From contig JAQFVV010000049.1 in the NCBI GenBank assembly GCA_028023455.1, forward strand, positions 5,197,149 to 5,261,148: a DNA stretch of 64,000 nt. Reading direction: 5' to 3'. Within the stretch, counting starts at the first letter, position 1, and each line of letters begins with the position of its first letter. The translations under genes and the position numbers were made by a program. This document shows positions 48,858 to 61,190 of the stretch, in pieces. The DNA is from Epiperipatus broadwayi (lineage: Eukaryota > Onychophora > Udeonychophora > Euonychophora > Peripatidae). The notes under the pieces were generated by a model. The model was not told the DNA's origin. It saw only the letters and a program-made list of their open reading frames with translations, and did no database searches.

Positions 48858-50722
48858 GCATTTTTTTATATGAAAAAATAAATAATTGAAATAAAATTTA
48901 CTTTCTTCGAAAAAAAAATGTAACAATAATAAAAAAGAAATCTTTTAGTTAGAATATAAGAGCTGAAGATTTTGGTACTTAACTATTTGAAGTTTCTTCT
49001 GGGAAAGTTGATTTTACATTAAGGTTGTCAAATCTAGCTTATAAGCAGAATTGTTTGTGGCAGAAAATTTTGTCAGCGAATGTATTGTATGGACACAGTT
49101 GTGTGTTTATTTCAAAAGTTAGGAAATGAGTATTTAATTCAAGGCAAAATTTTGTCTGATTTATTTCAAAGCTGTTAAAATATTAAAGTTCCGAAAATGA
49201 ACAATAACTCAATCAGTAGTTAATATATTGGTAACTGAAATCTTTGAGCAGATTTAAAATTAAAAAGATTTCTATATATATATATTTCAAAATCGCCATT
49301 ATAGAGATAATTAATGACGGAAATTGAAATTCTAGTTTTATAATAAAATTTATTTTTAAAAATTCTAAAATATATATATAAGTATAAAAATTAAATGATT
49401 ATGAAATAGTGGTGTGGATTAATAATAATGTCAGGGTTCATGGCAAAAAACACTAAATATTTAAAACTGTCATCTCATTAGCGTGAATTTTTTGAGATGA
49501 TCTGTCGTTTTTTCAGGCGCATAGCCTTAATAAGTATTAATTTAAATTATTATAATAGGGCTGATTTCTTATTTGTTTTAGTAGTTCACTTAGTGAATAT
49601 AGAGTTTCAGATGTTGAAATTGAAGCTAGTACATTTTAACCTATATTCTAATATTCCTTTTTAAAGATCGGCTCAAAGAGGTATCTATTAGCTAATTTTT
49701 TGTTACAAATAGTTTTAATTACATGATTATAATTTATTTGCCCCATTTCCACTCTAGTGCTGTATATTAAAAGCTTACATAATCATTAATAGTTAGTAAT
49801 TTAATCCTCCATCCCAAATTGTTGTCTGGTTTTTGCCTTAATCAATAAAAACTTAAGACCTAAAATTGGTACTAATGCAGTTATGGATCTATTCCTTTAT
49901 CTATCAAGCTCAAAAACGGAAATTAAAAAATCTTAAGATTTTGAACCCAGGCAAATTTTTTTGTACAATTATTACACAGACCTTACATCAGATTAGTAAC
50001 TATATTTTACCATCATTAATTTCATGGCTAAGAAAGGTAATACCAATGCAACTTCACTTGATTCCTTCGGTTTACTATAATATTATAAACAAAAGTAACT
50101 CTTCTTTATCTATTTCTAGCAGTTTGATTTGGCTTAAAACTTTAGTATTTTTAATTTCATGGCTTGATCGTAAAGAAAAATGTTAAAGGTGACTGCTAGA
50201 TACATAACTGCATTGTTTTCAGCTTTGAATTCCAATCTTTCTTTCATAAGATAAAAGCAGAAATTAATCTGGAAATGGAGGTTAAATTTAAACGATCATT
50301 TGATAATGAGTAAATTACTCAAGCTTACAATATATAGCATTAGTGCAGAGAATAAAACATGTTTTAGTTTATAATACTGTAATGATTTGAATGTATTAAT
50401 TGAAGTTGTGTTGATATATAACTCAGTTATTGATTTTATTAAAAGTAATTTAAAGTAAGGCAAATTTTGCACCATATGATATACATAATGATTTAATTTA
50501 AGATTTTATATTATTACTTTAATATTTAAAAAGAACTTAATAAATTATAATTTTATATTTAAATATTAATGTATTAAATAATGAAAAAGTTTATATAATT
50601 TTCTTAATATTAACATCATTATAATTATATTTTTTAAATATTTATGTTCAAGTTAGGACAAAATTCCTGCCATGATTTGTAAACAAAGCTAATAACAGTG
50701 TGCATAAACTCTAGGTAAAGAA
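48858..50722. other. AT-rich stretch without recognised genes
   Basis: No gene. The 106-codon frame at 49866-50186 has no family signature and no supporting start or splice context; I regard it as chance. Confidence 0.45.
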
Positions 50723-50813
50723 AATTAATATATCATCATCATCGTCATCGTCATCGTCATTATCATCATCAGCAACAGCATTATTATTATCATCATCATC
50801 ATCATCATCATCA

Positions 50814-50850
<37 letters not shown>
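50723..50850 (+). repeat. TCATCG / TCA / TTA trinucleotide tract
   Basis: Mixed ATC, GTC and ATT units over about 125 bp. Confidence 0.95.
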
Positions 50851-50851
<1 letters not shown>

Positions 50852-51959
50852 GATTATGCTAAACAAAATGATGAATTCTTATTTTATTTTTAAGCAGTAA
50901 TTGTTCGGAATAACTTTTTTCTTTTATGACAAGAGTCATTTCAGTAAGGGATGTATAATTATTGAACACTAAATATCAGTGCAATTATATCTTTGATGAA
51001 ACCCAAAATTCTGAAGTTATCATGAAAATGTTTTTGTACCACTATCCACATTATTATTTACGCTTAAATAGATAACATTGAACTGAAAGAAAATGATTAT
51101 TTGTATCAAATGTATATGTATTGTAAATCCAAAGCATCTCTTTTGAAAATGTAATATGATCAAATTCTCTAAAATAGTATAAAAAAATATTTCCCTCCTC
51201 CCCCAACTTCATTTCTTTAAGCTTAGTAATCAGTAGTTACCAAAATTCCAGCTGATTTTTGGCCATTAGAAACACCAAGCAATGTATTATTAAATTAATA
51301 CTTCATTTTATTTTATTTCTGCTTTAATTCCTGCTTAGCAAGTTTCTTCTTTCTATTCCAGAACAATGAAGCCACAAATTATGTTGTATCAATATATATG
51401 ACTTTAATTGTATGTTTATCCCAAAAAATATAAACAAATAAACAAAAGTGTAAAATTAAAAAAACACATTAAAATTCCTAAATTTAATGCATTTTCAATA
51501 GAAGAGTAGCCATTTTACTGTCTCTAAGCATCATATGTGACCACATTTAATAAAAAAGTTAAAGTTTGGATGTACATTTTACAATATACAGCAGATGTTG
51601 TCACATCTTAGAAAACCATATGTTTACCATATTTATTAATAAAATATATTTGGTTTAAATTGAAAACATGTATATCTTATTTCTTTATTAACTTTTCCAA
51701 ATTTAATGTGCAGTATTTTGATTAATGTTTTTAAGTACAATCCTAAAAGATTTACAAAATTTGAAAACATACTTAAAATTGATATTAAATTAAAATCATC
51801 AAAATAATTAGATATTATAGTTTCTTAATATCAAGACTATTATTATGTTTTTATAAAAGAAAATAAAAAAAAAAGCTCAGTGTATATTTAATTGCAATGG
51901 AAATCTGGCATTTTTCTCATTCATTTTATTTAAAAAATAAAAATATGATGTATGTAAAA
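50851..51959. other. AT-rich spacer
   Basis: Nothing recognised. Confidence 0.5.
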
Positions 51960-52500
51960 AAAAAGATGCTGTCTCCAGCCTTGTATAATTGATTATGACT
52001 ATAATAACTCTTTAGTGTGATATTCTATCTGGCTGTTAAATTAATTTCACTTTGAATTACTAACAAATTACCAAGAATAGATGAATTCATTATATTCTTG
52101 TTTCTTTGTTCACATTGAGAGTGCTTTTAATTCATTAACTAGGGGAGAGTTATTTACTCCTTTTGTTTACATATACATTGAGCTATGTTCATTTTAAAAT
52201 TTATATATGAAATCTTATTTAATTATTACAAACAAGATGTTAAAGAAAGGATAATGTCTCCAGTCTCCTATCATTGATTATCAGTTTAATGACTCTTAAG
52301 TTTTATTTTCCATCTTGCTGAGAAATTAATTTCACTCTGAATTACCAGAAATATTAGCATTAAACATTACAGCTTCCAAGAAAATGTGGATTGATTCTAT
52401 TCTTGATCCTTTGTTCAACATTTAGAGCACTCTTAATTCAGATTCCTGGGGAAGATGAATTTCTTCCTTTGTTTACATATACATTGAGCTATTTTTAATT
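51960..52500 (+). repeat. Diverged tandem duplication, unit about 270 bp
   Basis: Unit 1 (about 51960-52205) and unit 2 (about 52238-52500) share TGTCTCCAG, ATTGATTATNAN, TTAATTTCACTYTGAATTAC, TTCTATTCTTG...CTTTGTTCA and TTTGTTTACATATACATTGA in order. Unit 2 carries an extra stretch near 52355-52385. Confidence 0.8.
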
Positions 52501-52678
52501 TAAACTTTATTTTAGAAATATGATACAGTAAATTGTTTATTATTCTTATTTCTTCAGTGAATCACACAAGCATTAAAATATATCTAAATGTGCACTTTCA
52601 ATATATTATTAATAACTATATTATTGTTTAAAAAATTTATTTATATGGTGAACTTGATATATAAATACATGCATAAAC

Positions 52679-52705
52679 ATATATATATATATATATATAT
52701 ATATA
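52679..52705. repeat. TA dinucleotide tract
   Basis: About thirteen TA units. Confidence 0.9.
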
Positions 52706-53361
52706 ACAATAAAAATATTCCTGAGGTTACAGCCTTAGTAAATATTACTTAATATAATAATGTGTGTTTAAAAATAAATTTTTAATTACAACAATAAAAA
52801 TAGTAAATATAACAGTAATTAACTGTTATATACATTGTTTCAATCTGCAGAAGTACCTTTGATTAATTCTGTAACCCTCATCAACTGCCATTAAAAAATA
52901 AAACAAAATGGAAGCAAACATCATCAACTCAAATCCCATGAATCCTAAATTTTACTGTTAGCAGATTGTCTATGAATTATATTCATTTTATTTATTTTTA
53001 TGAAAATTGCCTTCTTAATTTTTCTTTTAATATGGTTTCTCTCTTTATGAAGAATATTAACATTTCAATATCAAACTTAAATTTCTATTTACATGTCTTT
53101 CATGATACAAGAAAACTGAAGCAGTCATTAAATCACTACTATTTTTACTTTTCACATGCTTATTTCAAAATTCATGCTCCTTTAATCTTTTTCAATACTG
53201 CACTTCAATTCACTTACATATAATCACATATATTCATAAAAAAGATAAACAACATTATTTTTTTGCTTGACAGGTATGACATTTTTAGAATTATTCACAA
53301 ATTTATTCACATTATTTGTAACACAAAATCAAACATTAAACACATACTTATATATATATAT
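52706..53361. other. AT-rich stretch, no gene
   Basis: The 85-codon open frame at 52966-53223 is Phe/His/Asn-rich and unrecognised. A faint match to the FB4 phrase GAAGTACTTTCGACTAT is seen near 52848-52885. Confidence 0.4.
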
Positions 53362-54804
53362 TGTAACGTTTTTCTTATTACTAGGCCTCTATACGCCTCA
53401 AATTTATATTTGAGCATGAGTTGATCAAGCTGTATCAAAAGAAAAAAGAAAGTTGTATTTCTATTCTCAACACAGCTATTTTTCCTGATCAACTTCAGCC
53501 TAGAACTATTACCGAGTACTATCGTGAGCAGAACCAGTTTTTAATTTCTACTTGAGGGCGCCAGAGTCATTAGACCCACTGAGACTGCGTCAAACATATG
53601 GTAACTCGTAAACTAAACAGAAAAAATGCTTTTAAACAAATCGGTATTACCTCCTACCGTAACGAGAATTAATAGTTTTAAGATTATTGGTCTTAGATTT
53701 TAAGAATCGGTAATTTTACGGTAAACTAGAATTATCTTTTTTTTGAGATTATTATTGCTGGGCTTATTCAAACATATTGGCAAGGTAAATTACTTTTAAA
53801 TCTTATTAAACTAATAATAACTTTAATACTAAAAAGAATAATAACCATTATTAATAACGCACAATGAAAAAGGTTGATAAAAGTATAATCTCTTTTATTC
53901 TAACAAACTAAAATATATATAAGTTAAATTACGAATTAACTAAACTGGAAAGTACACACATGCTAATCCAGATAATGAATCGATTAACAAAAACAGTTAG
54001 ATTAAATAATGAACGCAATTTAATAATGTTCCAAGATCTTGTATAAACTTCTTTATAAGAAAGTCCCTTGAATACGAAAAGTCTATATCAGGATGGTAGT
54101 CTAAGCCTAGATAAATAATTGTTTGCAAACTTTTAAGTCACTATCAGGAAAATTTATTCTTAACTTACCGGTAAGTTCATGTAGGTTTATGGGATCCCAG
54201 ATCATGAGAATTTCCATTGGTCTCTCCTGCCGGCGTCTTCCATTATTGTTCCGTTCTATAGCTGGAGAAAAGGCACGGTTGTAGTGACCCTTTTATTGCA
54301 AAAAGCGGTCTTCACAAGTCCCGTTTCCATGCTCGCATGCCAGCTTGGTACAGCAAGGGGCATACCTGTGTAGAAGTATATTTCTTGCCACAGGTTATGC
54401 TCGTGGAAACCTCCAACTTTCAGAGACGTAACTAGAAGTAAAAGAGAAGACCCAGATTGAAGTTGTCATCTCCTTTTTATATCGCGCTCCATTTTTGGAA
54501 CTTCTGCGCACTCTTTTGTCTTTTTATCAGCGTTCTCTTTTTTTTAGCATTATTCTTCCATCTTTAATTAGCTAAAATATTTTTCTTTTAGCTTATACTT
54601 TTGGAATTCTTTTAATTTATCTGGATTAGTAATCTGTATGTCATTTATTCTTTCCAATTAGATAAAAAAAAATAAGAATGACAATTTTAACCTTCATTGC
54701 ACGTTTTAACAAAAATTATACTAATCAAAAAAAAATCTAAATTTACTTTTTTAGCTTTTACCAAATGCCAATATATTTGTAACGTATATAAATAAACGTT
54801 ACAA
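53362..54804 (-). repeat. LTR of element 2 (left; 3' LTR on the minus strand)
   Basis: 1443 bp. Near-identical to 55552-57040. Ends with a small hairpin, TGTAACG...CGTTACA (54779-54804), containing a TATATAAATA core. The part about 54180-54500 is much richer in G/C than the window average. Lacks the 48 bp block present in the partner after 54530. Confidence 0.88.
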
Positions 54805-54931
54805 TACCACCAGTGCCAGGAGATGAGAATAAAATAGGGGTTTACACTAATTTTATTCTTAAGTTTTTTAAATTCATATTCGTATTTTTTTTTTGCCTGT
54901 AGTAGCGTGCTGATATATTGTGTAGACTCAT

Positions 54932-55306
54932 TCACAAGCGACGTTCGGCTTTAACACCCACTTTTAGGTCTAACACGGCAGGAATGGAAAATATTTCAAC
55001 ATTCATCTGTGTCCTATCCGCTTTAGTGTAATATTAACGATAAGAAGCCCAAGTTATAAGCACAAACGAGCGTTGCTCATCGTTCTGAGACTTACAGGCT
55101 CGTGGCAACTTGGTCCAACTTGATCCGCCTTCCCCTTTATTGGGATCTCTGCTAGAAATAGTCTGACGAGCATTTAAAGACGGTCTTATGTTCATATACT
55201 GCGGATAAGGACTCGGGGCTATGTTATTCCCCTCTTCAGTAACCGCCTACCCGGTCAAATACTTGTGACTTACGTCTACATCAGCCACGATCGTGTTTTT
55301 AGACAT
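54932..55306 (-). pseudogene. Gag-like remnant in LTR element 2
   Basis: A single frame from an ATG at 55304-55306 to TGA at 54932-54934, 125 codons with only two internal stops. It opens MSKNTIVADVDVSHKYLTG before the first stop; later pieces include a Pro/Tyr-rich segment and a final Lys/Arg-containing tail ending AERRL. It sits where gag begins in LTR elements, one leader length after the primer-binding site. No zinc knuckle or major homology region is visible, so gag is a positional guess. The other minus-strand frame at 54687-54935 crosses the LTR border and is not considered real. Confidence 0.45.
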
Positions 55307-55532
55307 ATATAAAAAAATATACATATATATATTTTCTTTCTGGAAGTCATATTAAAAAAATATCTTCTTTCATATTTTAATAATCAGGGTTTAATTAGTT
55401 AGTTTTTTTTTTATAATTTTTTTCTTTTTTCAAAAAAATCATAATTTATTTTCCAGCTGTGAGTTTCTTTGAGTCATCATTGTAATGTTCTTTATCATTA
55501 CAACTCATCTCAGGTTGTAGTTGTTAAATCGA

Positions 55533-55550
55533 AGCCAAGTTGGGTCACCA
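55533..55550 (-). promoter_or_regulatory. Putative primer-binding site, LTR element 2
   Basis: TGGTGACCCAACTTGGCT on the minus strand, one base inside the LTR end. The TGG start is expected for pairing to a tRNA 3' CCA. The matching site in LTR element 1 is TGGCCACCCAACTTGG, two bases inside its LTR. Confidence 0.65.
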
Positions 55551-55551
55551 T

Positions 55552-57040
55552 TGTAACATTTTTCTTATTACTAGGCCTCTATACGCCTCAAATTTATATT
55601 TGAGCGTGAGTTGATCAAGCTGTATCAAAAGAAAAAAGAAAGTTGTATTTCTATTCTCAACACAGCTATTTTTCCTGATCAACTTCGGCCTAGAACTATT
55701 ACCGAGTACTATAGTGAGCAGAACCAGTTTTTAATTTCTACTTGAGGGTGCCAGAGTCGTTAGACCCACTGAGACTGCGTCAAACATATGGTAACTCGTA
55801 AACTAAACAGAAAAAATGCTTTTAAACAAATCGGTATTACCTCCTACTGTAACGAGAATTAATAGTTTTAAGATTATTGGTCTTAGATTTTAAGAATCGG
55901 TAATTTTACGGTAAACTAGAATTATCTTTTTTTTGAGATTATTATTGCTGGGCTTATTCAAACATATTGGCAAGGTAAATTACTTTTAAATCTTATTAAA
56001 CTAATAATAACTTTAATACTAAAAAGAATAATAACCATTATTAATAATGCACAATGAAAAAGGTTGATAAAAGTATAATCTCTTTTATTCTAACAAACTA
56101 AAATATTTATAAGTTAAATTACGAATTAACTAAACTGGAAAGTACACACATGCTAATCCAGATAATGAATCGATTAACAAAAACAGTTAGATTAAATAAT
56201 GAACGCAATTTAATAATGTTCCAAGATCTTGTATAAAATTCTTTATAAGAAAGTCCCTTGAATACGAAAAGTCTATATCAGGATGGTAGTCTAAGCCTAG
56301 ATAAATAATTGTTTGCAAACTTTTAAGTCACTATCAGGAAAATTTATTCTTAACTTACCGGTAAGTTCATGTAGGTTTATGGGATCCAAGATCATGAGAA
56401 TTTCCATTGGTCTCTCCTGCCGGCGTCTTCCATTATTGTTCCGTTCTATAGCTGGAGAAAAGGCACGGTTGTAGTGACCCTTTTATTGCAAAAAGCGGTC
56501 TTCACAAGTCCCGTTTCCATGCTCGCATGCCAGCTTGGTACAGCAAGGGGCATACCTGTGTAGAAGTATATTTCTTGCCACAGGTTATGCTCGTGGAAAC
56601 CTCCAACTTTCAGAGATGTAACTAGAAGTAAAAGAGAAGACCCAGATTGAAGTTGTCATCTCCTTTTTATATCGCGCTCCATTTTTGGAACTTCTGCGCA
56701 CTCTTTTGTCTTTTTATCAGCGTATAAGATAATAATCTTATACACTCTCTCTTAAATTTAAGTTACAAAGTTCTCTTTTTTTAGCATTATTCTTCCATCT
56801 TTAATTAGCTAAAATATTTTTCTTTTAGCTTATACTTTTGGAATTCTTTTAATTTATCTGGATTAGTAATCTGTATGTCATTTATTCTTTCCAATTAGAT
56901 AAAAAAAAATAAGAATGACAATTTTAACCTTCATTGCACGTTTTAACAAAAATTATACTAATCAAAAAAAAATCTAAATTTACTTTTTTAGCTTTTACCA
57001 AATGCCAATATATTTGTAACGTATATAAATAAACGTTACA
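55552..57040 (-). repeat. LTR of element 2 (right; 5' LTR on the minus strand)
   Basis: 1489 bp. Contains, at about 56723-56770, a block absent from the other LTR that starts with a 9 bp hairpin, GTATAAGAT...ATCTTATAC. The outer end repeats the TGTAACG...CGTTACA hairpin (57015-57040). The inner end has TGTAACA, one change from the outer copy. Confidence 0.88.
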
Positions 57041-57103
57041 ATATATATATATCTTTTAAAAAATTCATTTGAGCATTTGAAATATATGGAATAGGTATCC
57101 ATT

Positions 57104-57778
57104 TTATATGTCAATCTTCAACTCCTTTAAATCATTATAATTCTTTTTAAATGGATGTAATGTATTGTTAATCTGTTCAATCTTATAACCAACTTCAAGC
57201 AATTCATTGGCAAATATCTCAATATTTTTTAATTCATCACACTGGTAATGACATAATTTTTCATTACAAAACCAAAAAAATATTTTGTTCTGTTTCTTTT
57301 CAATAATCCATTTCAAACTATTCAAATTATTTAACTCCTGTATAAGCAAATTTATAGTATTGGTATTTTTACAAACAAATACATTATCCATATACTTTTT
57401 GTAAATTTTAATATCTTTAAAAGTACACATATCTAAAATACTACTATCACACATAGACAAAACAAAATTGCAAACTTATGCAACAACAGGCAGACCCATA
57501 GGACAACCTTTTTACATTTTATAATATTCATCTTCAAAATAAGCAACAATGTTATCATTAAATTTTTTTAAAGAATCAATAACAAATTTTGTCATATATT
57601 TAAAACATCTTCTCTTTTTTAATGCATGTTCAATTATTTTTATGGAATCTACTCTATCAATAGAACCAAACATTCCAGTCCCATCCAATGAAGCAATAAA
57701 ATATTTTTTTTTAATCACTATATTTTTAATTCTATCTACAAAATCAAAAGATGAAATAATAGTATTTTTCCCAAATCA
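57104..57778 (-). pseudogene. Decayed Penelope-like reverse transcriptase fragment
   Basis: One frame of about 225 codons broken only by two TAA stops (57512-57514 and 57476-57478). In order: SSFDFVDRIKNIV; the motif A region ASLDGTGMFGSIDR (normally SLDVxxMFxSI); a helix region; FEDEYYKM; KGCPMGLPVVA (motif B, with PMG kept); then KIYKKYMDNVF where YMDN replaces YVDD; then WIIEKKQNKIFFW, the FLD-like position. This is the RT fingers-palm part missing from the other PLE at 37 kb, and a different lineage from it. No GIY-YIG piece remains: the 3' side is cut off near the LTR element border. Catalytic changes and stops mean it is dead. Confidence 0.75.
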
Positions 57779-57782
57779 TATA

Positions 57783-57915
57783 TATATAAAGAGCCTGCTA
57801 ATAGCTGTAAACAAGCTTATTTATTTATTTATTTTTTAATGATAAATGCTACAAGAGAAAGTACCTGAAATCTTTATCTATGATGGTTTAGAGCTATTAG
57901 CAGGCTCTTTATATA
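57783..57915. mobile_element. 133 bp hairpin element (MITE-like)
   Basis: Perfect 24 bp terminal inverted repeats: TATATAAAGAGCCTGCTAAT... (57783-57806) and its complement (57892-57915), with an 85 bp centre rich in TTAT and AAAG. It immediately adjoins the 5' edge of the PLE fragment. No second copy was noticed in the window. Confidence 0.75.
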
Positions 57916-57968
57916 TTACATATTAGTAATGCAAGCTATATAACTCATGTGACATGTGACTAATTTTT

Positions 57969-58021
<53 letters not shown>
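57969..58021. repeat. CA then TA dinucleotide tract
   Basis: About ten CA units followed by about sixteen TA units. Confidence 0.95.
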
Positions 58022-58024
<3 letters not shown>

Positions 58025-61000
58025 AAAGAAAATAATAAAGACTGCCAAAATGTAAGGTAAATTAAACACTGTTAACAGAATGGCTTGCATATTTTATTAA
58101 TTGTGAATATAATAAAATATTACAAATAAGCAGAGCTAGCAGGCCTGCAAGTTCCTCATAAATTTAAGTAATCATATGTAGTAAATAAAATTGTGAACCA
58201 AATTGTTTTCTTCATTTATGCACTAAATATTTGGGCAGTCTATATTGTTCTTAGGCAACTAATATATATATAACTAATAAATAGACTAAGTAAATATGGT
58301 GATCCACAAATGGCTCTATGGAAGATTGGATTTAGATTTATAATGGACTCATGAATTTGTAAGACAGCAATGGTCCATAATAAAAACATCTGCTTGGCAA
58401 AGAAGATAAAATTTAATTAAATATTTTACTTTCTAATAAGCTATAGTATGAGATATACACTTAAATATTTTATTTACAAATAAATTGTGTAATGAAATAG
58501 TTTTATAATAATTCATCCAATAGACAAATCAATGTACTTCATTAATAACAATATGGTTTATTGAAGTAAACATTAACTTATTGATATGGGTAAGACAAAG
58601 AACATAGTTCTAATTTACCAATCACAATCTAAAATATAACATTTTTTATGATGTTGCCTCTGCTTGATTACAAATAATAGAAATGATCTATAATTAAAAT
58701 TATTAAAGCATACAATCATAAAAGTGTTAATAACAAACTCTCACAAAAAATTAATATATTAATAATTGATTTAAGTCTTAATTACATGAATCTATTATTT
58801 AAACCTATATAAAATGACAAGATAAAATTATCTTATAATTAAAATTATTAATAAAAAAGACAATGATAAATATTCATTATTATGCTACTATTATACTCTT
58901 AACCATTATTAATAAATGAAATTTATTTCTTGTAAATAATTTAAAATAAATTATTTTTTTAGCATCTGTTACCAATTTTAGCTTATATATATAATTTCAG
59001 CTTATATCCTAGGATACTATATTTTCCATGGCACATCAATGATAACAAAGTACAAATGTAGGTGTCCATAAACACTATTATCTTTAAATGATATTCAGCT
59101 ATTCCTTTGCCTATATTACAATTGATGGTAAATTTTGACAGTTTCATATCTCATGGCAGTTAAGCATAGCATTTGTTGCAATCATTCAAGCATAAATACA
59201 CCAATTGAAGGGGGAACTCATTATTTCCTCTTTAAATTGTCTTACTCACAGTGAATATTTTTTGTTCATTTCAAATATATTTATGAAAGTAAGGTAAAGT
59301 AAACACAAGTTTTGAAACAAAAGAAAGCTTGTGCATTCTCCTTGCTGAAATTGGTTCTGTAGCTATGGTAACTCAAATCAAGGGCTTGTGACTATGTGAT
59401 TCTCTTTCTTCTAAATCTAATAAGATATTGTTATCATCTGATAATAATTTACATAAAACATTTCACTTTTAAATTTAATAAATAAATGGTTCACTTCTAG
59501 ATTCATTCAAAACAATAAAATATATTTTATTAAACATATGATCCTTTAATTGTTATCTTTATTTAGTTATTTATATACTATAATAAAACTATAGATGGCA
59601 ACATGTCTATATCACAAACAGTGTACATTACAAACAATGAAACCCTTGGCTTTGGTTGTGTTCTAATTATGTTTCTTAGCTAGTCTGGTTGAATTTTGGA
59701 TTTGGAGTAATTTTATTATATATATATATATATGCATGTAGAAATGTACTGTATACTAGCATTTCAATAAGTGGAATATATTCTATTCTAATTAAAGTTT
59801 ATCAACAAAATGTGAGATATTATACACAATATATGATGTATATATTGGGTCTTGAAACAAAATATAGTTATATCACACCTTCATTATATTAATATTTATT
59901 GTTGTTGTATAATATATAATTTTTAAGTTTTTTTTTTCTGTATTATTTATTTATAACAATTTTTTTTAACTATATTCAATTCTAACATTTTAAACTTTTA
60001 TATTTATTTAAAACTCTATAAGTTTTTTTACACATGTAAACAAATATTTCTAACACTATATATATATGCCAATATTTTTGATACACAAACATATATATTT
60101 TTATAGCTGTTTACATGTCTGCATCTACATATAACCTATAAACTAAAATAAAATGGAAAATCAAAAATTATCAAATATATATTGTGCTCATATTAAATAT
60201 TAATATATATTTATGTTAATTTTAATTAAATATACTACATTTAATATGTAATAAAATAAATTATACAAGAGTATAAAGGTAATTATTAATTATTACAGTA
60301 ATACATTTTGGTACAAAACAATCTTTATTACTTTGTTAAACTAGGCTTTTGATACTATGTATCTTTGTCAAAGCATAGCTAAATGAATATTGGCAAGAAC
60401 ATTAGCATATCTGCATGCATATAAACATACATTAAACTAGTTTCTGATTATTATAAATGGTGCATAGTTGGCTATGTCTTTAGATATGTATAAGTACTTT
60501 TATATACTGTAATTATTTAAAATCTTTCTCATTTTTATAATTTTTTTTAAAAGTTAGTCCATGGTTTTTTACTTTAATATATTTGAGTTTTGTTTTTGTA
60601 TAACAAGTCACTAACTATTGTTTTTCAAAATATATTTATTGAATTTGACTTTTATTTTGAAAGACAACAGCTGTATTTCCTGTATTTAATTTCATCATTA
60701 TTTGAATTTGCTTAGTAATATCAATGATTGTTCATTTTTTCTAATTTTGCATGTTTTCTATCCAATTATTTATCTTACTTTACATCCTATCAAGATCTGA
60801 AAAATATTAAAATCGACAATCATTGTATATGTATACACACATTGAAGAACAGGTTTTCTTGCATAAAATATAGAAATATATCATTTAAATTTGTTTGTTG
60901 ATGCCAATGTGTGTGCAAGATCAAATCTTTTATCATCTAAGCAGTTAAGGTTATTCAAGCTAATGATATGGATACATTGAATTTTGTATCTCTGCAATAT

Positions 61001-61190
61001 TAAACTAAATGAACATGAGTAATTGGATGGTGGTGCATATGATCTTTTTAAAACTTCTGTATAAATTCGATTTTTTCAACAAAAAATTATACAAATTTAA
61101 AAGATATCTTTACTTACATATTGAGAAACCCTGGTATTATTACCTTAATACCACTTACAGCTATTAAATAATTTGTTATTTTATCTTGTA
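58022..61190. other. AT-rich stretch without recognised genes
   Basis: No gene or family recognised; the 67-codon frame 59689-59892 is chance-like. A phrase near 60335-60375 (CTTTTGATACTATGTATC) weakly recalls FB4. Confidence 0.45.

Larger units (their letters stand above)
54805..55551 (-). other. Interior of LTR element 2
   Basis: Minus strand: primer-binding-like site (about 55533-55550), about 225 bp of leader with A-rich and T-rich runs, a gag-like broken frame (54932-55306), then about 125 bp to the 3' LTR. No polypurine tract adjoins that LTR; the last bases read ACTGGTGGTAT. G/C content is higher than the surroundings. Confidence 0.7.
53362..57040 (-). mobile_element. LTR element 2: young, 1.44/1.49 kb LTRs, 0.75 kb interior, no pol
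   Basis: Outer ends TGTAACG (53362) and CGTTACA (57040), each bordered by ATAT. The two LTRs differ at only about a dozen positions plus one 48 bp indel, so insertion was recent. The minus strand just inside the right LTR reads TGGTGACCCAACTTGG, a good primer-binding-site candidate (a TGG start pairs with a tRNA CCA end), giving minus orientation. The 747 bp interior has one gag-like remnant with stops and no protease, RT or integrase. By plan it is a non-autonomous derivative, probably of a Ty3-like element (inference from the PBS and TGTAACG end). It inserted into a TA tract next to a decayed PLE at 57104-57778. Confidence 0.85.

Noticed and set aside
49866-50186. 106-codon open frame as a gene
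   Set aside because: No family signature, ordinary composition for AT-rich noncoding DNA, no neighbouring exon or signal.
52966-53223. 85-codon open frame
   Set aside because: Phe/Asn/His-rich reading of AT-rich DNA without any motif.
54540-54560. Polypurine tract for LTR element 2
   Set aside because: T runs of this kind occur within the LTR itself, not next to it in the interior, so they cannot prime plus-strand synthesis in the usual position.
57041-57103. The PLE fragment continuing on the other side of LTR element 2 (below 53361)
   Set aside because: Minus-strand readings of 53200-53361 show no PLE similarity, so the PLE seems to have ended before the LTR insertion.
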